Positions 39,975 to 49,004 of a DNA stretch of 64,000 nucleotides are shown in pieces; position 1 is the first letter of the stretch, and the number at the start of each line of letters is the position of its first letter. Made by a program: the position numbers and the translations under genes. The notes beneath the pieces were generated by a model, which worked only from the letters and a program-made list of their open reading frames with translations, had not been told where the DNA came from and did not search any database. Where the stretch lies: contig NC_054689.1 of NCBI RefSeq assembly GCF_011074885.1, forward strand, positions 1,798,001 to 1,862,000. The letters run 5' to 3'. Source of the stretch: Brettanomyces bruxellensis. Taxonomy: Eukaryota > Ascomycota > Pichiomycetes > Pichiales > Pichiaceae.

Positions 39975-41522
39975 TTAAGCCCTCTGTTCAATATCCATGT
40001 GGTCCTGATCGATAATATGGTCATTCTTAATTTGTTCCTTATTAACTAATTTCAGGTCGTTGTATTTTCTCGAAAAAAACCAAGTAAAACCGGCGTTTTC
40101 CTTTTTAATGATATAAGCTATGATCAAGCTTCCAAACCCTTCAGCCAAAAAGAGTGACATTGCAACCGGATAACCACTACCAAAAAATGGTGCGTTACCG
40201 GTGTTATAAATAATGAGAGGAAGCCATGCTTGAAAAGTAAAAGCCAAAGTTTGTGTAAGACCTATGCAGACAAGTCTTTGTTCTGCAGAAAAAGCTAAAG
40301 TTTCATTGATCCAAGACATAAATAGAATTCCACAACCTGTCTCACAAAATAGAAGGTACCAGCCAGCAAACATAGCAGATGTACTCGAGGGCCAAATAGT
40401 AAGAATGAGGGCACCAATAGCAGAAATGATTGTAAATATAATGATTAATGGATACCGTTTGTGGATAGCATCAGATGTCCAGGCCATAATAATGGTACAG
40501 AAAATTTGAATACCATATCCGGCAGTTGGCAATGTGTTAATCTTAGTAACGGAGAACTTTTTATATTTAAGCCATAAATTCATGTAGGAATAAAGCCTGA
40601 TAGCTGAAACATGACAAATAAAGCATGCAGGGAAAAGATAGGCTGGCCATGAACTAAATAGTGCTTTCAAACTGTTCCAGGTAAGCTTCTTTGGGGGAGC
40701 TCTTTTTGCTGCAGCAATCTTATTTCTCATCAGTTCTTTTTGGTCTGGTTTAAGCCACCATGCCTTTGTATTAGCTGGTGAATCAGGGATACTTAAATAT
40801 CCATATAAAGCAATAGGAATGGTAATTATTCCATCAAAAATAAATAACCACTGATATGATCTGAGCCCAAGTCGTCCATCCATACCCTTATGAAGGGCTG
40901 CCTGTAGATAACCAGAAAACATATTTGAAACAGAAGATGATATTTGGAAAATACCTGCTCTCTTTCCAAGTTCTAAGGGTGTATACCAAGAACCTAGCAA
41001 CCCTATTAATCCTGCGTATGCGGTGGATTCAAAAAGACCGATAAGAAATCTAAGGGCATAGATCACGTGTATTCCATGTTGAGATTTTGGTGTTGCAGCA
41101 ATGCACATGCAAACTATTCCCCATAGAAGTTCCATAGTAGGAAGCCAAATAGAATATCTCACTCTGGTAAGAACCATCTGTGACGGGACTTGACCGATAA
41201 TATAACCAATATTGAACATGGTAGCACTAGCCAAATTATACTCATTTTTCTTAAAGCCATAATCCTCTTTCATTCCACTTGCATAGGCATTGGAAAAATT
41301 TGTTTGATCTAGTGTTTTCAAAAAATATCCCAGACAGGCGTATGTCAAAATCCACCAATCCACCTTGAACATAACTCTTCTTTCTTCTGGAGACTTGTCC
41401 AAAGTATCCCAGAGTTTGGATTTATGCTTTTGCCATAATCTTTTCCATTTGGATTCCTCTTCTGGCTCTGAATTAATGTCAACATTTTGAGTACGAACCT
41501 CTGATTCCTTAAGGGAAGACAT
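39975..41522 (-). CDS. Dal5-type anion:cation symporter (ACS family permease), copy A
   Basis: Twelve-span MFS permease of the allantoate/dipeptide/vitamin branch. 515 residues. After a 48-residue cytosolic N-terminus, TM1 contains DWWILTYACLGYFLKTLDQTNFSNAYASGMKEDYGF, the Dal5/Tna1/Seo1/Liz1 signature (LDxxNxxNAxxxGM). Then come QVPSQMVLTRVRYSIWLPTMELLWG, YALRFLIGLFESTAYAGLIGLLGSWY and GRLGLRSYQWLFIFDGIITIPIALYGYLSIPDSP. The second half has six further spans. The substrate is not readable from sequence; neighbours suggest a peptide or amino-acid derivative. A TATA-like (TA)n lies 25-40 bases before the ATG at 41522. The gene is flanked by repeats R2 (3' side) and R1 (5' side). Confidence 0.88.
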   Translation of the reverse strand: MSSLKESEVRTQNVDINSEPEEESKWKRLWQKHKSKLWDTLDKSPEERRVMFKVDWWILTYACLGYFLKTLDQTNFSNAYASGMKEDYGFKKNEYNLASATMFNIGYIIGQVPSQMVLTRVRYSIWLPTMELLWGIVCMCIAATPKSQHGIHVIYALRFLIGLFESTAYAGLIGLLGSWYTPLELGKRAGIFQISSSVSNMFSGYLQAALHKGMDGRLGLRSYQWLFIFDGIITIPIALYGYLSIPDSPANTKAWWLKPDQKELMRNKIAAAKRAPPKKLTWNSLKALFSSWPAYLFPACFICHVSAIRLYSYMNLWLKYKKFSVTKINTLPTAGYGIQIFCTIIMAWTSDAIHKRYPLIIIFTIISAIGALILTIWPSSTSAMFAGWYLLFCETGCGILFMSWINETLAFSAEQRLVCIGLTQTLAFTFQAWLPLIIYNTGNAPFFGSGYPVAMSLFLAEGFGSLIIAYIIKKENAGFTWFFSRKYNDLKLVNKEQIKNDHIIDQDHMDIEQRA

Positions 41523-42058
41523 CTTGAAAAATCAGCGATATTAAAGCGTATATATATATTGCTCTTTGGAGATTCTGCTTCTACACCTTTGCTTTGTCAA
41601 AAATATCAAGGTTCTCTTGTACATTGAGAATGCACATACATGTTCCATTTTATATACACACTATCGTTATTAGAAGAAATGCATTTACGTTAATGATAAA
41701 GAGGTGGCTCAACGCTTGCAACCCAATATGGTATTTAAATTCCGCTGGAATTATTATTATTATTATTATTTTTTTTTTCTTTTGATCCTCATGATGACTC
41801 CGCATTTAATCATCGAGCGAAAAAAAGAAAAGATGAGAAGAAACTGTGGATTGCTTTGTATACACAAAAGAAGTTATATTTTTATGTAGCCCTTTCTAAT
41901 CAAAGTTTATTTAATGTTAAAAATATTTACCGCTTGGTGTTGTAAGTAATGGTTGGTAATTAAAATGTAGTGTATTAATTATTCGAAATCTTTTAAATCC
42001 CAGTGATTGGGTCAAACAAAATTCATATGACCAATGACTAAAGATGTGATATTTTAGC
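41523..42058. other. Promoter region of permease A
   Basis: TATA-like alternation at 41550-41559 and an (att)n/poly-T tract near 41750-41780. No gene recognised. Confidence 0.4.
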
Positions 42059-42312
42059 TAATTGGTTCAAGTGTGACGCCGATTAATTTATGATGTTTTT
42101 TGTTATAACTAATATATTAGGTGCTTTTATGAATCCATAAAAGGAAAAGTATTATAGTAAAAGAACTAAAGAAGAAGGCAAAGAAAACTAAAGAAAAAGG
42201 GGGAAAAAAAAGTGCATGCTCAAATACCTCTAATCCTTAGAAGCGAGGCTTTCTTGGCATAGACAAGGCAGGACAATTTTATATAGACGCAATTGTCAAC
42301 GAACCTATTACA
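42059..42312 (+). repeat. R1 repeat, copy 1
   Basis: A 254-base element closely matching 53901-54145. It starts TAATTGGTTCAAGTGTGACG, continues through GTTATAACTA, AAAGGAAAAGTAT, AGAACTAA-GAAGAAGG, AAATACCTCTAATCCTTA, GCGAGGCTTTCTTGGCATA, GACAAGGCAGG and TATATAGACGC, and ends CTATTACA. Size, AT-richness and an internal TATA-like stretch suggest a solo LTR, possibly beginning at TG and ending at CA. No 5-base target duplication was seen and no retrotransposon body is attached. Confidence 0.75.
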
Positions 42313-42995
42313 TTTTCGGGGTATTACAAAAAAAACCTAGTAAAGATTTGAATAATTGGAACAGTTTTCTTTTAACATTTCTCCGGCCACTTCAAAGAAC
42401 CTATGTAAATCCATTAATCGGTATTATCGCTGAAATTCACAAGCATCAAGTAACAATTTGCTTTTCTCTTGTCGTCGAAAATAACGGTAATTTATATTCC
42501 AACAGAGTCATGCTTATACCTGCAAATTGTATAGTCGGTTGAAAAAAAAAAGCTCTAAAAAAGCCATTTGGAAGTGAATGTTGTTTTCAAAATAGGAACA
42601 TATGAAAAATAGGACTGCGTTTGTTCGAAGGAGACCATCCTAGCTCATAATTCACAGGAAAACTTTTCTAAGTGAGTCGAAAGAGATGTGTCGAATAACA
42701 AGAGCATTAGTGTGTTTATAGCGTATTCTCAGCATCCAGATATTAGACATAGGCTGACCATACCATTTAAGAAAAACGTACAATATACTTGTATCACTCC
42801 AGCAATACTTGATGTATCATTATTCATGTACCGGTTGGCTAGTAGTTCCCTGAGACAAAAAATGAATTTCAAACAGTAAGACTTCAAGTAAAGTTAACAA
42901 GACTCATACGCTAAGAAAAGCAACGGTATAATACAGTTTAAATCTTAAACTTAAATAATAATAAATAAGATAACAAATATAAACCTTTCCTATTT
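42313..42995. other. Region between R1 copy 1 and the Zn-cluster gene
   Basis: No supportable gene. Two open frames of about 63 codons (42348-42542, 42688-42879) have no recognised domain; they might be element remnants but nothing proves it. Confidence 0.4.
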
Positions 42996-45599
42996 CTACG
43001 TTAAATAATTACCAGCCTTTTGATCCCATACCTTTATATTGATATTTTCGTCCACGACATCCTCAAGCTTGTCAAGATCTTCAAGTAATTTGCGCCAATC
43101 ACTTTCTGATACTTTATGTCCTTCTTTTCTAATATCATCCTCATCCGACAACGAATCAGTTACAGTCTGAAGATCATAGTTGACATCTCTATTAGATTGC
43201 ACTCCAAGCTGTTCCCAAACTGCACACCGTAAATTTTTAAGAAGCTGCCAGCGATTCTTGCATAATTTTGTAGTGTGGACTGATAAATAGGAAAGCTTTT
43301 CTATTGCTTTATCTATGACTTTTACCTTTTCATCGTCCCTAAAGTCATAATGCTTATAAAACTCCTCAAATTTGTTTTGAGCTTGAATCCCTTTGGCCTG
43401 AATTAAAAGGATTTTTATTAATGACAGCATCGCTTGAATAGGTTGAAACTTTCGTATATCCCACAAGAAAAGCTTATGATTGGGCATTTCTCCATATTTT
43501 ATGAATTCGGATAGCAAATGTATTTGGTGCTCAATAAGTTCCTCATCCAGCTTCTCAATCCTGATATTTCCAATCGAAGAGCTGTCTGGTAAATCTCCTT
43601 TTAAACATATATGTTCATCTGGACCATGAGAAAAACTGTTTCCAGGAGTAAAATAAGCATTTTTATTTCCCTTTCTTGTTCGACCAATGTAAAGAAGTAG
43701 GTATGCACGATCTGGAAGAGTAGACAGAATACTAGCAGAAAAGCTTGCAAACCTCTCATGTGCCGGTAGCGTATTCGCAGGATCCATCACACGTTGTATA
43801 AGAGAGGTTGTATAAAATGAAAGATTTTCAATTTCATCATATAACTCGTGATAAACCGTATCTGTAAGAGGTTTTAAATTAAAGGCATTGTGAAGTATTT
43901 TATTTGTACATTCAGCCCAGCGGAATCTTCCATTTAAGAAGGCGATCGGTTGATCCAGAACAAAGCAGCCATGACAATCCTTCACATATTCACTTGGAAA
44001 TTGCGTGTCATACGTATCTCCAGAAATTATAGGGGAAAGTCTATTTGAAAGTGATGTTGTTACATCAAGATAAACTAGTTGCCACCATAATATCCTCCTC
44101 CTCTGAACCGTGCCCATATCTGTGATACCATGATACTTTAATGGATCTCTGTTAAGCTCTACTGTTTGAGCCAATCTTACCAATGCACCAACACTTCCTG
44201 AATCATTTGTTCGACAATCATTTCTTAAGACTGAGTGTAATATGACCGTCGCTTGCAGACCCTCAATTGTGATATTTCGAGGGAATTTGTACATTGACAA
44301 TGCAATTTCAGCACATCCAACGTATTTTTTAAGAATTGGAAGCCTTTTCCTAATTTCCTCGTGTGGAAATGTGAGAGCATCCTCTTCATATTTAACAACT
44401 GATGCACAATAAAGAATGGTAAAGAGCTCAATATAGAATGGAAGTGTCGCCGAGGATGGATCATTCCAAAACGATTCGTATGAAAGATAAAAATTCTTAC
44501 AATCAAGAATGGGTATTATCGGATGAACAGATACACTATATCTGTGTAAAAGATTATCACAAGTTTTTCTGTCAGGCACTGAATCCAAAAGAATGGTTAG
44601 ATCCTCCCGAGGTTCAATAGCAGATTTGAATAATGAAGAATTCAGTATGTTTGTGAACACTGTCCCTTTACGGTCTTTCGGTTGAACATCAACTTCAACT
44701 TCTGGAGTTGATTCCATTCTCGGAAAAGATTCTTGATGAAATGGAAAAAAGCCGGTGGATGCAGCTTGTAAATTATCAACAGTCTTGCATTCGGCAGTGC
44801 TGGCTGATAAAGAAACTAGATCTTTTGATGCCTCCAAAAGATGATGAATTTTACTTTCGCAATGTGAGTTATTTGGACTAGAGGGTGGAGTAGTATCTGA
44901 TGATGACGTAGCAATTGAAGAAGCCGAAGTCTCAGTCGTGGAAATTCCTCCACGCTTATCGACATCCTTTTTGACAGAAGTTAAATTATCATCCTTGTTA
45001 AGAATTTCTGAGAGACCTCGAACAATGGGTCGTTTTCTTTCAGGTTCATTGACTGTAGTACAAAATTGAATCGGATGTTTCACATTTGAAATACTACTTT
45101 GCTTTGGGAAACTTGGAAATAAATCATTAGGTGAATCGTTCCCCATGATTTGTAAGCTTCTATCTCTGCGCGGCATGCTTATTGGTGTTATGTGCTTTGT
45201 CGTTCTAATGAATGATCGGGGACTTGATACAGAACCTTCAAATGTAAAATTTCTCTGCATAGATAAATTGAAATTGTGAATATCAGGTTCTAATGTAACT
45301 AGTTTGTGATAGTGATCACACCTATTTTTTGTGTTATCCTTGTCATTGGCGCTAAGCTCTTGGCAATTGCCCATTTCTACTGTTCTTTCTGTTTGTCCTT
45401 TCTCGTATCTCCTATTTTTTGATAAGTCCGATTCATATATACACTCATGGCCATGTTTCAAGCAATATGTGCAAGATGGTCTATCCTGTGAGCATTTTCT
45501 TTTTCCTTCTCTGCATGGAATACAGGCTCTTGCTCGACTTTTTGCTAGACCACTGACTTTGATTGTATAAATACCTGGAATGCCGTTTTTATTGCCCAT
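42996..45599 (-). CDS. Zn2Cys6 binuclear-cluster transcription factor
   Basis: Fungal-specific activator or repressor of 867 residues. The DNA-binding cluster is near the N-terminus: Cys26, 29, 36, 43, 46 and 53 (CX2CX6CX6CX2CX6C), embedded in RARACIPCREGKRKC and CTYCLKHGHEC. A Ser-rich linker follows (70-270). The fungal transcription-factor middle homology region is at about 345-640 (LLHRYSVSVHPIIPILDCKNFYLSYESFW, RRRILWWQLVYLDVTTSLSNRLSP). The ATG at 45599 is the first in frame. Its targets are unknown; position between permease A and the GST/acid-phosphatase genes makes it a candidate regulator of this accessory region. I cannot match it to a specific named yeast regulator. Confidence 0.88.
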   Translation of the reverse strand: MGNKNGIPGIYTIKVSGLAKSRARACIPCREGKRKCSQDRPSCTYCLKHGHECIYESDLSKNRRYEKGQTERTVEMGNCQELSANDKDNTKNRCDHYHKLVTLEPDIHNFNLSMQRNFTFEGSVSSPRSFIRTTKHITPISMPRRDRSLQIMGNDSPNDLFPSFPKQSSISNVKHPIQFCTTVNEPERKRPIVRGLSEILNKDDNLTSVKKDVDKRGGISTTETSASSIATSSSDTTPPSSPNNSHCESKIHHLLEASKDLVSLSASTAECKTVDNLQAASTGFFPFHQESFPRMESTPEVEVDVQPKDRKGTVFTNILNSSLFKSAIEPREDLTILLDSVPDRKTCDNLLHRYSVSVHPIIPILDCKNFYLSYESFWNDPSSATLPFYIELFTILYCASVVKYEEDALTFPHEEIRKRLPILKKYVGCAEIALSMYKFPRNITIEGLQATVILHSVLRNDCRTNDSGSVGALVRLAQTVELNRDPLKYHGITDMGTVQRRRILWWQLVYLDVTTSLSNRLSPIISGDTYDTQFPSEYVKDCHGCFVLDQPIAFLNGRFRWAECTNKILHNAFNLKPLTDTVYHELYDEIENLSFYTTSLIQRVMDPANTLPAHERFASFSASILSTLPDRAYLLLYIGRTRKGNKNAYFTPGNSFSHGPDEHICLKGDLPDSSSIGNIRIEKLDEELIEHQIHLLSEFIKYGEMPNHKLFLWDIRKFQPIQAMLSLIKILLIQAKGIQAQNKFEEFYKHYDFRDDEKVKVIDKAIEKLSYLSVHTTKLCKNRWQLLKNLRCAVWEQLGVQSNRDVNYDLQTVTDSLSDEDDIRKEGHKVSESDWRKLLEDLDKLEDVVDENINIKVWDQKAGNYLT

Positions 45600-46065
45600 G
45601 ATAAAGGTTAGTCGTCACTTTTACAAAGACAGCCCTCTAGCTCTACCTTTGTAATTTACTTCGTAGGGAAAAAAGAAAGTAGTTATGAAGATCATGCAAT
45701 TCAGTTATATAGGATATTCTTTATGGAGACCTGAGCATTGAAATGATCAGAGAAAAAAGTTCGAACAAATCTATGGTGTAAATTTTGTTGCGGTGGCACC
45801 TACTGTGGCTGGATTGTTCATTGCATAGGAGATGCGAATATAGTTTAAATTAATAGATTTCAAGTTTTTTTTTCTAGTTGCTATGGATCGATACAAACAA
45901 AAGAATGAATGTTTAATGTGAGAATACAGAAAGCGTGAAATCAGTATAAATATGGCCACATTAGAAATTAGGAATTTCAAGGTTGTGACTACGTAAGCTA
46001 TTACAAATATGTATGAAATTCGGATGTATTTTATACAGTCATGAAAGTACATTTGCTTGAATACA
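45600..46065. other. Upstream region of the Zn-cluster gene
   Basis: Promoter of the Zn2Cys6 gene and 3' flank of the GST-like gene. No gene or repeat recognised. Confidence 0.4.
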
Positions 46066-46815
46066 TTAATCAAAGACTGCGAGACCCTTCTTGATTTCTG
46101 GAATATTACCGATTCTGAGGATCCAATTTTTTATATTTGGAAGAGACTCAATAACTTCTTCGTACGTATCCATTTGGGAAGGACGAATCCAAGTATATAA
46201 TGTAATATCAGCCAACGAAAGATGATCACCCACCAAATACCCAGTTCCCGTCTTATTCAACCTGGTTTCAAGAACTTTCAAACAACGGATTGATTCATCC
46301 CTAAATCTACTTACAGCAGTTTCATTTCTCTCAGGGAGGTTATGAAAAAACCTCCAATTGCTCTTATATGGACAAAAGCCAGAAAGTTCGAAGAAAAGCC
46401 ACTCTAATTGTAAATAATATTCCTTCGAACCTGGCCTAAAACTAAAATTTCTAGATTTGTCGTATTTGTCAGCAAGGAAAAGAAGAATTGCAGCAGACTC
46501 ATTAATGTAAGTTATATCCCCTTTTTCATCAACCCAGGCCAATGTTGGAATTTTCCCATTTGCATTTTTTTTTAAATACCAATCCTCTTTCTGGACTTTT
46601 AAATCCAAGTCAACTGGATGAAGGTAATAATCAATTCCTAGAAGCTCAAGAAGTACTGTTGGTCTTCTTCCATTATTTGTTTTCCAAGAATAAAGAAATG
46701 CGTAAGGCCTTCTAGCATTCTTTATGATTGGTCCTTTATCCCGATAAATGTGAGCACCCATTCTTTGCTCATAAATCGTATCACATTTTTGTTTTCGGTA
46801 TGCTAATGTTAACAT
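46066..46815 (-). CDS. Glutathione S-transferase-like protein
   Basis: Thioredoxin-fold plus helical domain of the GST superfamily; conjugates or reduces substrates with glutathione. The open frame runs up to 46986 only by a TTG, and its first 57 codons do not resemble GST. ATGs at 46815 (249 residues) and 46761 (231 residues) are the plausible starts; the latter places the domain about 18 residues from the N-terminus. N-terminal domain: AFLYSWKTNNGRRPTVLLELLGIDYYLHPVDL, KNANGKIPTLAWVDEKGDITYINESAAILLFLADKYD, with the cis-Pro (KIPTL) and the Glu-Ser (NESAA) that bind the glutathione gamma-Glu. C-terminal helical domain with GTGYLVGDHLSLADITLYTWIRP, the N-capping box region. Closest in style to Ure2/Gtt-like fungal GSTs; no prion-like N-terminus. 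Confidence 0.8.
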   Translation of the reverse strand: MLTLAYRKQKCDTIYEQRMGAHIYRDKGPIIKNARRPYAFLYSWKTNNGRRPTVLLELLGIDYYLHPVDLDLKVQKEDWYLKKNANGKIPTLAWVDEKGDITYINESAAILLFLADKYDKSRNFSFRPGSKEYYLQLEWLFFELSGFCPYKSNWRFFHNLPERNETAVSRFRDESIRCLKVLETRLNKTGTGYLVGDHLSLADITLYTWIRPSQMDTYEEVIESLPNIKNWILRIGNIPEIKKGLAVFD

Positions 46816-47215
46816 TTGGCTTTTTTTTTCTTCGAGGTAAAAGGGATAACAGTTCTTTATAGTTCTTGATTTTTTGTAGTCTACAACAAGATCCGTCTTC
46901 GAATGTCTTTCTGTCGGATTACCAGGTGCGAAAAGTGTGGCACGATTTTGTGGGCCATATTGGGTAATTTTCCCCCGTAATATCAAACTCGGCCCTCGGG
47001 GGAAAAAATAACTTTAAATCAATTCACCATTCACAAAACCAAATAAGCTTTTTATGCAGTGAAACATTACAAGAATAACGAAAATAATACCAAATATATA
47101 TGTATATATATTTTTTTTTCGAGAAAATAACGTCATATCAACCCGAAACCAGGCGATAAAAGGGTGATCACGTAAAATATTTTTGATTTAAAAAAGTAAT
47201 GGATGGAATCAGCCA
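46816..47215. other. Intergenic region between acid phosphatase and GST genes
   Basis: GST promoter and acid phosphatase 3' flank, with a poly-T/TATATA stretch near 47098-47122. No gene recognised. Confidence 0.4.
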
Positions 47216-48652
47216 TCACTCATTGGTTAATCCCAACTGGTATGACACAGGGCCATTTTGATAATCATATTGATTTGTGTCATTGTAGTTCCAAAAGAAT
47301 GTTAATTCTTGAGGATATGATGATGGGGTTTTACAAACAGCATTGAAGTCTTTAAGCTTGGAGTTAAGATATGTAGTATAGTTTGAGAGCGAACAAGAGA
47401 ATCCAGGACCAGAACTGCATTCCTCGAATGGGATGACTGCCTCATTCACAACAGCTCTAACATAAACACCCTTTTCATTATTTGCAGTCTGATTACAGGT
47501 CATGCGCTCAAAAACGAGATGTCCTCCCATTGGCACAAAGTCGCCACTATGATAATCATAAGTAAATGGAAGTCTATCAACTGGAAGATCTTCTTTAGGT
47601 GTAAATAATCCGATGGCAGCAAGAACTGGAGTGATATTTACATCATGACAAAAACTAAAATAAAGCTTACCGGCTTTTTCAGGTCCTTGATTCATTAAGG
47701 TCAATGTGGCGTTTGCGTAAAGAGATCCAGCAGCAACGGAAGCAGCATCACCAGGACCATCACAGTAATAGTATATTAAATCCTGTGTGTATCCAAAAGA
47801 AATCCATTCTTCACGTGTGAAAACATCTATCCATGGAGAATATGGGTTGGCATTAAGTTCATATGCAGCTGTAATCATTAGAGCATAGACATCAGTGGAG
47901 TTTAAGGTTAGACCAGGATTTTGTTTGTTTAATCTCTCCGCTGCGACAGAAAATTCAGGCATAATATGGGTGAGATTTCCACAAACATTACTGGTTTTAA
48001 GGGCGTGGCATGATGGTGTTAAGCTATTTGCTCCCTGTGCCGCATCCTCTGGGATAATGTTCATATCAACGATCTCACTGTAATTTCTACCGAAGAAACC
48101 TTCACCGAATTTTCTTGCAGTTTCAATGATCCTTTGGTATCCACTACTAAACATTGGCACTTTGGTTTTACCATCCCACAAATTCTTATATCTGGCCGCA
48201 TATTCGGTACCCTGAGAATATCCATCCAAAAGTCCAGCGTATGGACCAGTCGTAGTTTCCTGAGCGATGAGAGCAGAATTATGAATCCAAAAATCCCATT
48301 CACTAAAAAAGTCGAGATCGCCTTCAAGTGTATTGTTGGCTTCAAAAGCTGTTAGCTTGTTAATGGCCTTTTCAATGGTCTGATATACACCTACATCTGG
48401 ATATCTCTCTCCATGACGATGTAACATTATCACTTGATCCACAGAGCAACCTTCAGGTGGATCTCTGCTAATTCCAAAACCACGACCATCTGAATATGGT
48501 CCGTTTCCTCCAAAATTTTTCACAGGATTAAAGTTGTCCGTAAAAGTTTGTGACACTTGACCCTCAGGTAATGGATAATGGCTCCCAAATGGATATGCTG
48601 CAGATTCGTAGACCACAAATGCTAAGCTCAATAGTACTCTGAATTTCATCAT
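47216..48652 (-). CDS. PHO5: Secreted histidine acid phosphatase (Pho5-like)
   Basis: Periplasmic or cell-wall phosphomonoesterase of the histidine phosphatase superfamily that releases phosphate from organic esters. 478 residues. Signal peptide MMKFRVLLSLAFVVYESAAYP (cleavage near residue 19-20). Catalytic RHGERYP at about residues 76-82 (phosphorylated His) and proton donor HD in FSFCHDVNITPVL at about 335. Several NxS/T sites (NNTLEG, NYSEIV, NLTHIM, NSTDVY, NATLTL, NQTANN) indicate heavy N-glycosylation. Cys residues are placed as in Pho5/Pho3 disulphides. Length matches yeast Pho5 (467). Two adjacent ATGs (48652, 48649). Promoter: TATAAATA at 48771-48778 and a perfect 18-base palindrome around CACGTG at 48987-49004, a likely Pho4 site. 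Confidence 0.94.
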   Translation of the reverse strand: MMKFRVLLSLAFVVYESAAYPFGSHYPLPEGQVSQTFTDNFNPVKNFGGNGPYSDGRGFGISRDPPEGCSVDQVIMLHRHGERYPDVGVYQTIEKAINKLTAFEANNTLEGDLDFFSEWDFWIHNSALIAQETTTGPYAGLLDGYSQGTEYAARYKNLWDGKTKVPMFSSGYQRIIETARKFGEGFFGRNYSEIVDMNIIPEDAAQGANSLTPSCHALKTSNVCGNLTHIMPEFSVAAERLNKQNPGLTLNSTDVYALMITAAYELNANPYSPWIDVFTREEWISFGYTQDLIYYYCDGPGDAASVAAGSLYANATLTLMNQGPEKAGKLYFSFCHDVNITPVLAAIGLFTPKEDLPVDRLPFTYDYHSGDFVPMGGHLVFERMTCNQTANNEKGVYVRAVVNEAVIPFEECSSGPGFSCSLSNYTTYLNSKLKDFNAVCKTPSSYPQELTFFWNYNDTNQYDYQNGPVSYQLGLTNE

Positions 48653-48770
48653 TGATAGTTACCTTTTACTTCTGTTTCAGAAATCACCAAATGTTTGCAT
48701 ATGAATAACTAAAAGATTGTAATTTTCATTGAACTGAAGAATACAGAAAACGCTAAGTCTAATTGCAGGC

Positions 48771-48778
48771 TATTTATA
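48771..48778 (-). promoter_or_regulatory. TATA box of the acid phosphatase gene
   Basis: TATAAATA on minus, 119-126 bases before the start codon; a second alternation (TATATA) lies about 20-30 bases further upstream. Confidence 0.55.
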
Positions 48779-48986
48779 ATCATCAACTACTTAGCTCTAT
48801 ATATTAGTTGTTCCCTAATTGATATATTTTAGGATTTACGAAGTTTTGATAGCTGCTTCAGCTAATCCAATTCTCTCATAAAGGCTGGAAACAAATGTTG
48901 AATACGAAAGAACAATAATGATTCTACAGTTGATCTTAAGAAAGTAAGAGGGAATTTCCTTGCTTGTTCAAAAAGTGTGAAGTATT

Positions 48987-49004
48987 GGACTCCACGTGGA
49001 GTCC
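48987..49004. promoter_or_regulatory. CACGTG palindrome, probable Pho4 (or Cbf1) site
   Basis: GGACTCCACGTGGAGTCC is an 18-base perfect palindrome centred on the E-box CACGTG, about 335-352 bases upstream of the acid phosphatase ATG. Pho4 binds CACGTG/CACGTT in phosphate-repressible promoters, so phosphate control is the natural reading. Cbf1 uses the same core and cannot be excluded. Confidence 0.6.

Noticed and set aside
42348..42879. Two 63-codon frames right of R1 copy 1, considered as retrotransposon gag/pol remains
   Set aside because: No RT, integrase, protease or zinc-knuckle motif and no primer-binding site next to R1.
46816..46986. N-terminal extension of the GST-like protein to 46986
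   Set aside because: It begins with TTG and the extra 57 codons do not resemble GST or a targeting signal.
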